Shown here piece by piece: positions 5,046-5,324 of a stretch of DNA of 5,324 nt (position 1 is its first letter; the number at the start of each line of letters is the position of its first letter). This DNA comes from Chloroflexi bacterium UBA6265 (lineage in GTDB: Bacteria; Chloroflexota; Chloroflexia; Thermomicrobiales; UBA6265). A program made the position numbers and the translations under genes. Where the stretch lies: NCBI GenBank assembly GCA_002440805.1, contig DJVD01000288.1, forward strand, positions 1,669 through 6,992. The letters run 5' to 3'. Under the pieces are notes generated by a model. That model was not told where the DNA came from. It saw nothing but the letters and a program-made list of their open reading frames with translations, and ran no database searches.

Positions 5046-5324
5046 GTGCAGATTCCTGACAATTACAAGTCCGCCGGCATCAAACAGATATTGATCTCAG
5101 AAGATGAGATCGTCGCCGAAATCGCCGCCATGGCTGCCGAGTTGGACGCCGAATATGCAAACGATGTGCCGCTGGTGATCTGCGTATTGCGGGGCGCGGT
5201 GGCATTTATGGCTGATTTGACCAAGCAAATGACCATCCCTCTCGAGATGGATTTCATGGCTATTTCAAGTTACGGTTCGGCCACCAAGAGCTCCGGTGTC
5301 GTGCGCATCCTCAAGGACCTCGAC
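5046..5324 (+). CDS. hpt: Hypoxanthine phosphoribosyltransferase, N-terminal part (3' end outside window)
   Basis: The first 93 residues of a purine salvage enzyme, which transfers phosphoribose from PRPP to hypoxanthine or guanine to give IMP or GMP in the cytoplasm. ISEDEI (17-22) matches the usual start of the domain. LRGAVAFMADL (48-58) is the pyrophosphate-binding loop, usually LKG. DFMAISSYGSATKSSGVV (69-86) holds the flexible loop with the conserved Ser-Tyr pair, and the segment ends in RILKDLD. The PRPP-binding acidic motif lies beyond the window edge. A full-length protein would be about 180 residues, so roughly half is seen. Translation starts at GTG, chosen for its GAGG. The gene follows tilS by 37 bases without a visible promoter or terminator and is read as part of the tRNA-tilS transcript; in many bacteria ftsH comes next. 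Confidence 0.93.
   Translation, partial: MQIPDNYKSAGIKQILISEDEIVAEIAAMAAELDAEYANDVPLVICVLRGAVAFMADLTKQMTIPLEMDFMAISSYGSATKSSGVVRILKDLD

Overview
The window is about 57% G+C by eye and holds compact bacterial housekeeping DNA. It carries one phosphotriesterase-like hydrolase gene, nadE, lpdA, a tRNA with anticodon CAT, tilS and the start of hpt, plus what looks like the tail of an unidentified gene at the left edge. The tilS-hpt order is a common bacterial arrangement. The LHRGCIPTK form of the LpdA active site and the general protein character would fit a Chloroflexota (Thermomicrobia-like) or similar lineage, but that placement is an impression from memory and cannot be settled from this sequence alone.

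Layout, left to right. Bases 3-143 (+) look like the C-terminal end of an unrecognised gene. Bases 245-1282 (+) encode a phosphotriesterase-family metal hydrolase with an unusual acidic N-terminal extension. It converges on nadE (1317-2135, -), and a 9-bp perfect hairpin between the two stop codons probably ends both transcripts. nadE has an unusual leader with a terminator-like hairpin ending about 22 bases before its start codon. Upstream of that is a second, very strong hairpin that closes lpdA (2265-3668, -). A 160-base divergent region then separates lpdA from a good sigma70-type promoter at 3829-3857, which drives a + strand unit of tRNA-CAT, tilS and hpt (hpt runs off the right edge).

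How they fit together. NadE makes NAD+, and LpdA reduces NAD+ while reoxidising dihydrolipoamide for the 2-oxoacid dehydrogenase or glycine cleavage complexes. The E1/E2 partners are not in the window. TilS makes lysidine at C34 of the minor tRNA-Ile(CAU). A tRNA with a CAU anticodon lies 20 bases upstream of tilS and shares its promoter, although its acceptor stem looks more like elongator tRNA-Met. Hpt salvages hypoxanthine and guanine.

I see no CRISPR array, insertion sequence, phage gene or clearly new multi-gene system. The best leads are the nadE leader (possible attenuator), the tRNA-CAT/tilS arrangement, and a missing conserved acidic residue in the NAD-binding fold of LpdA.
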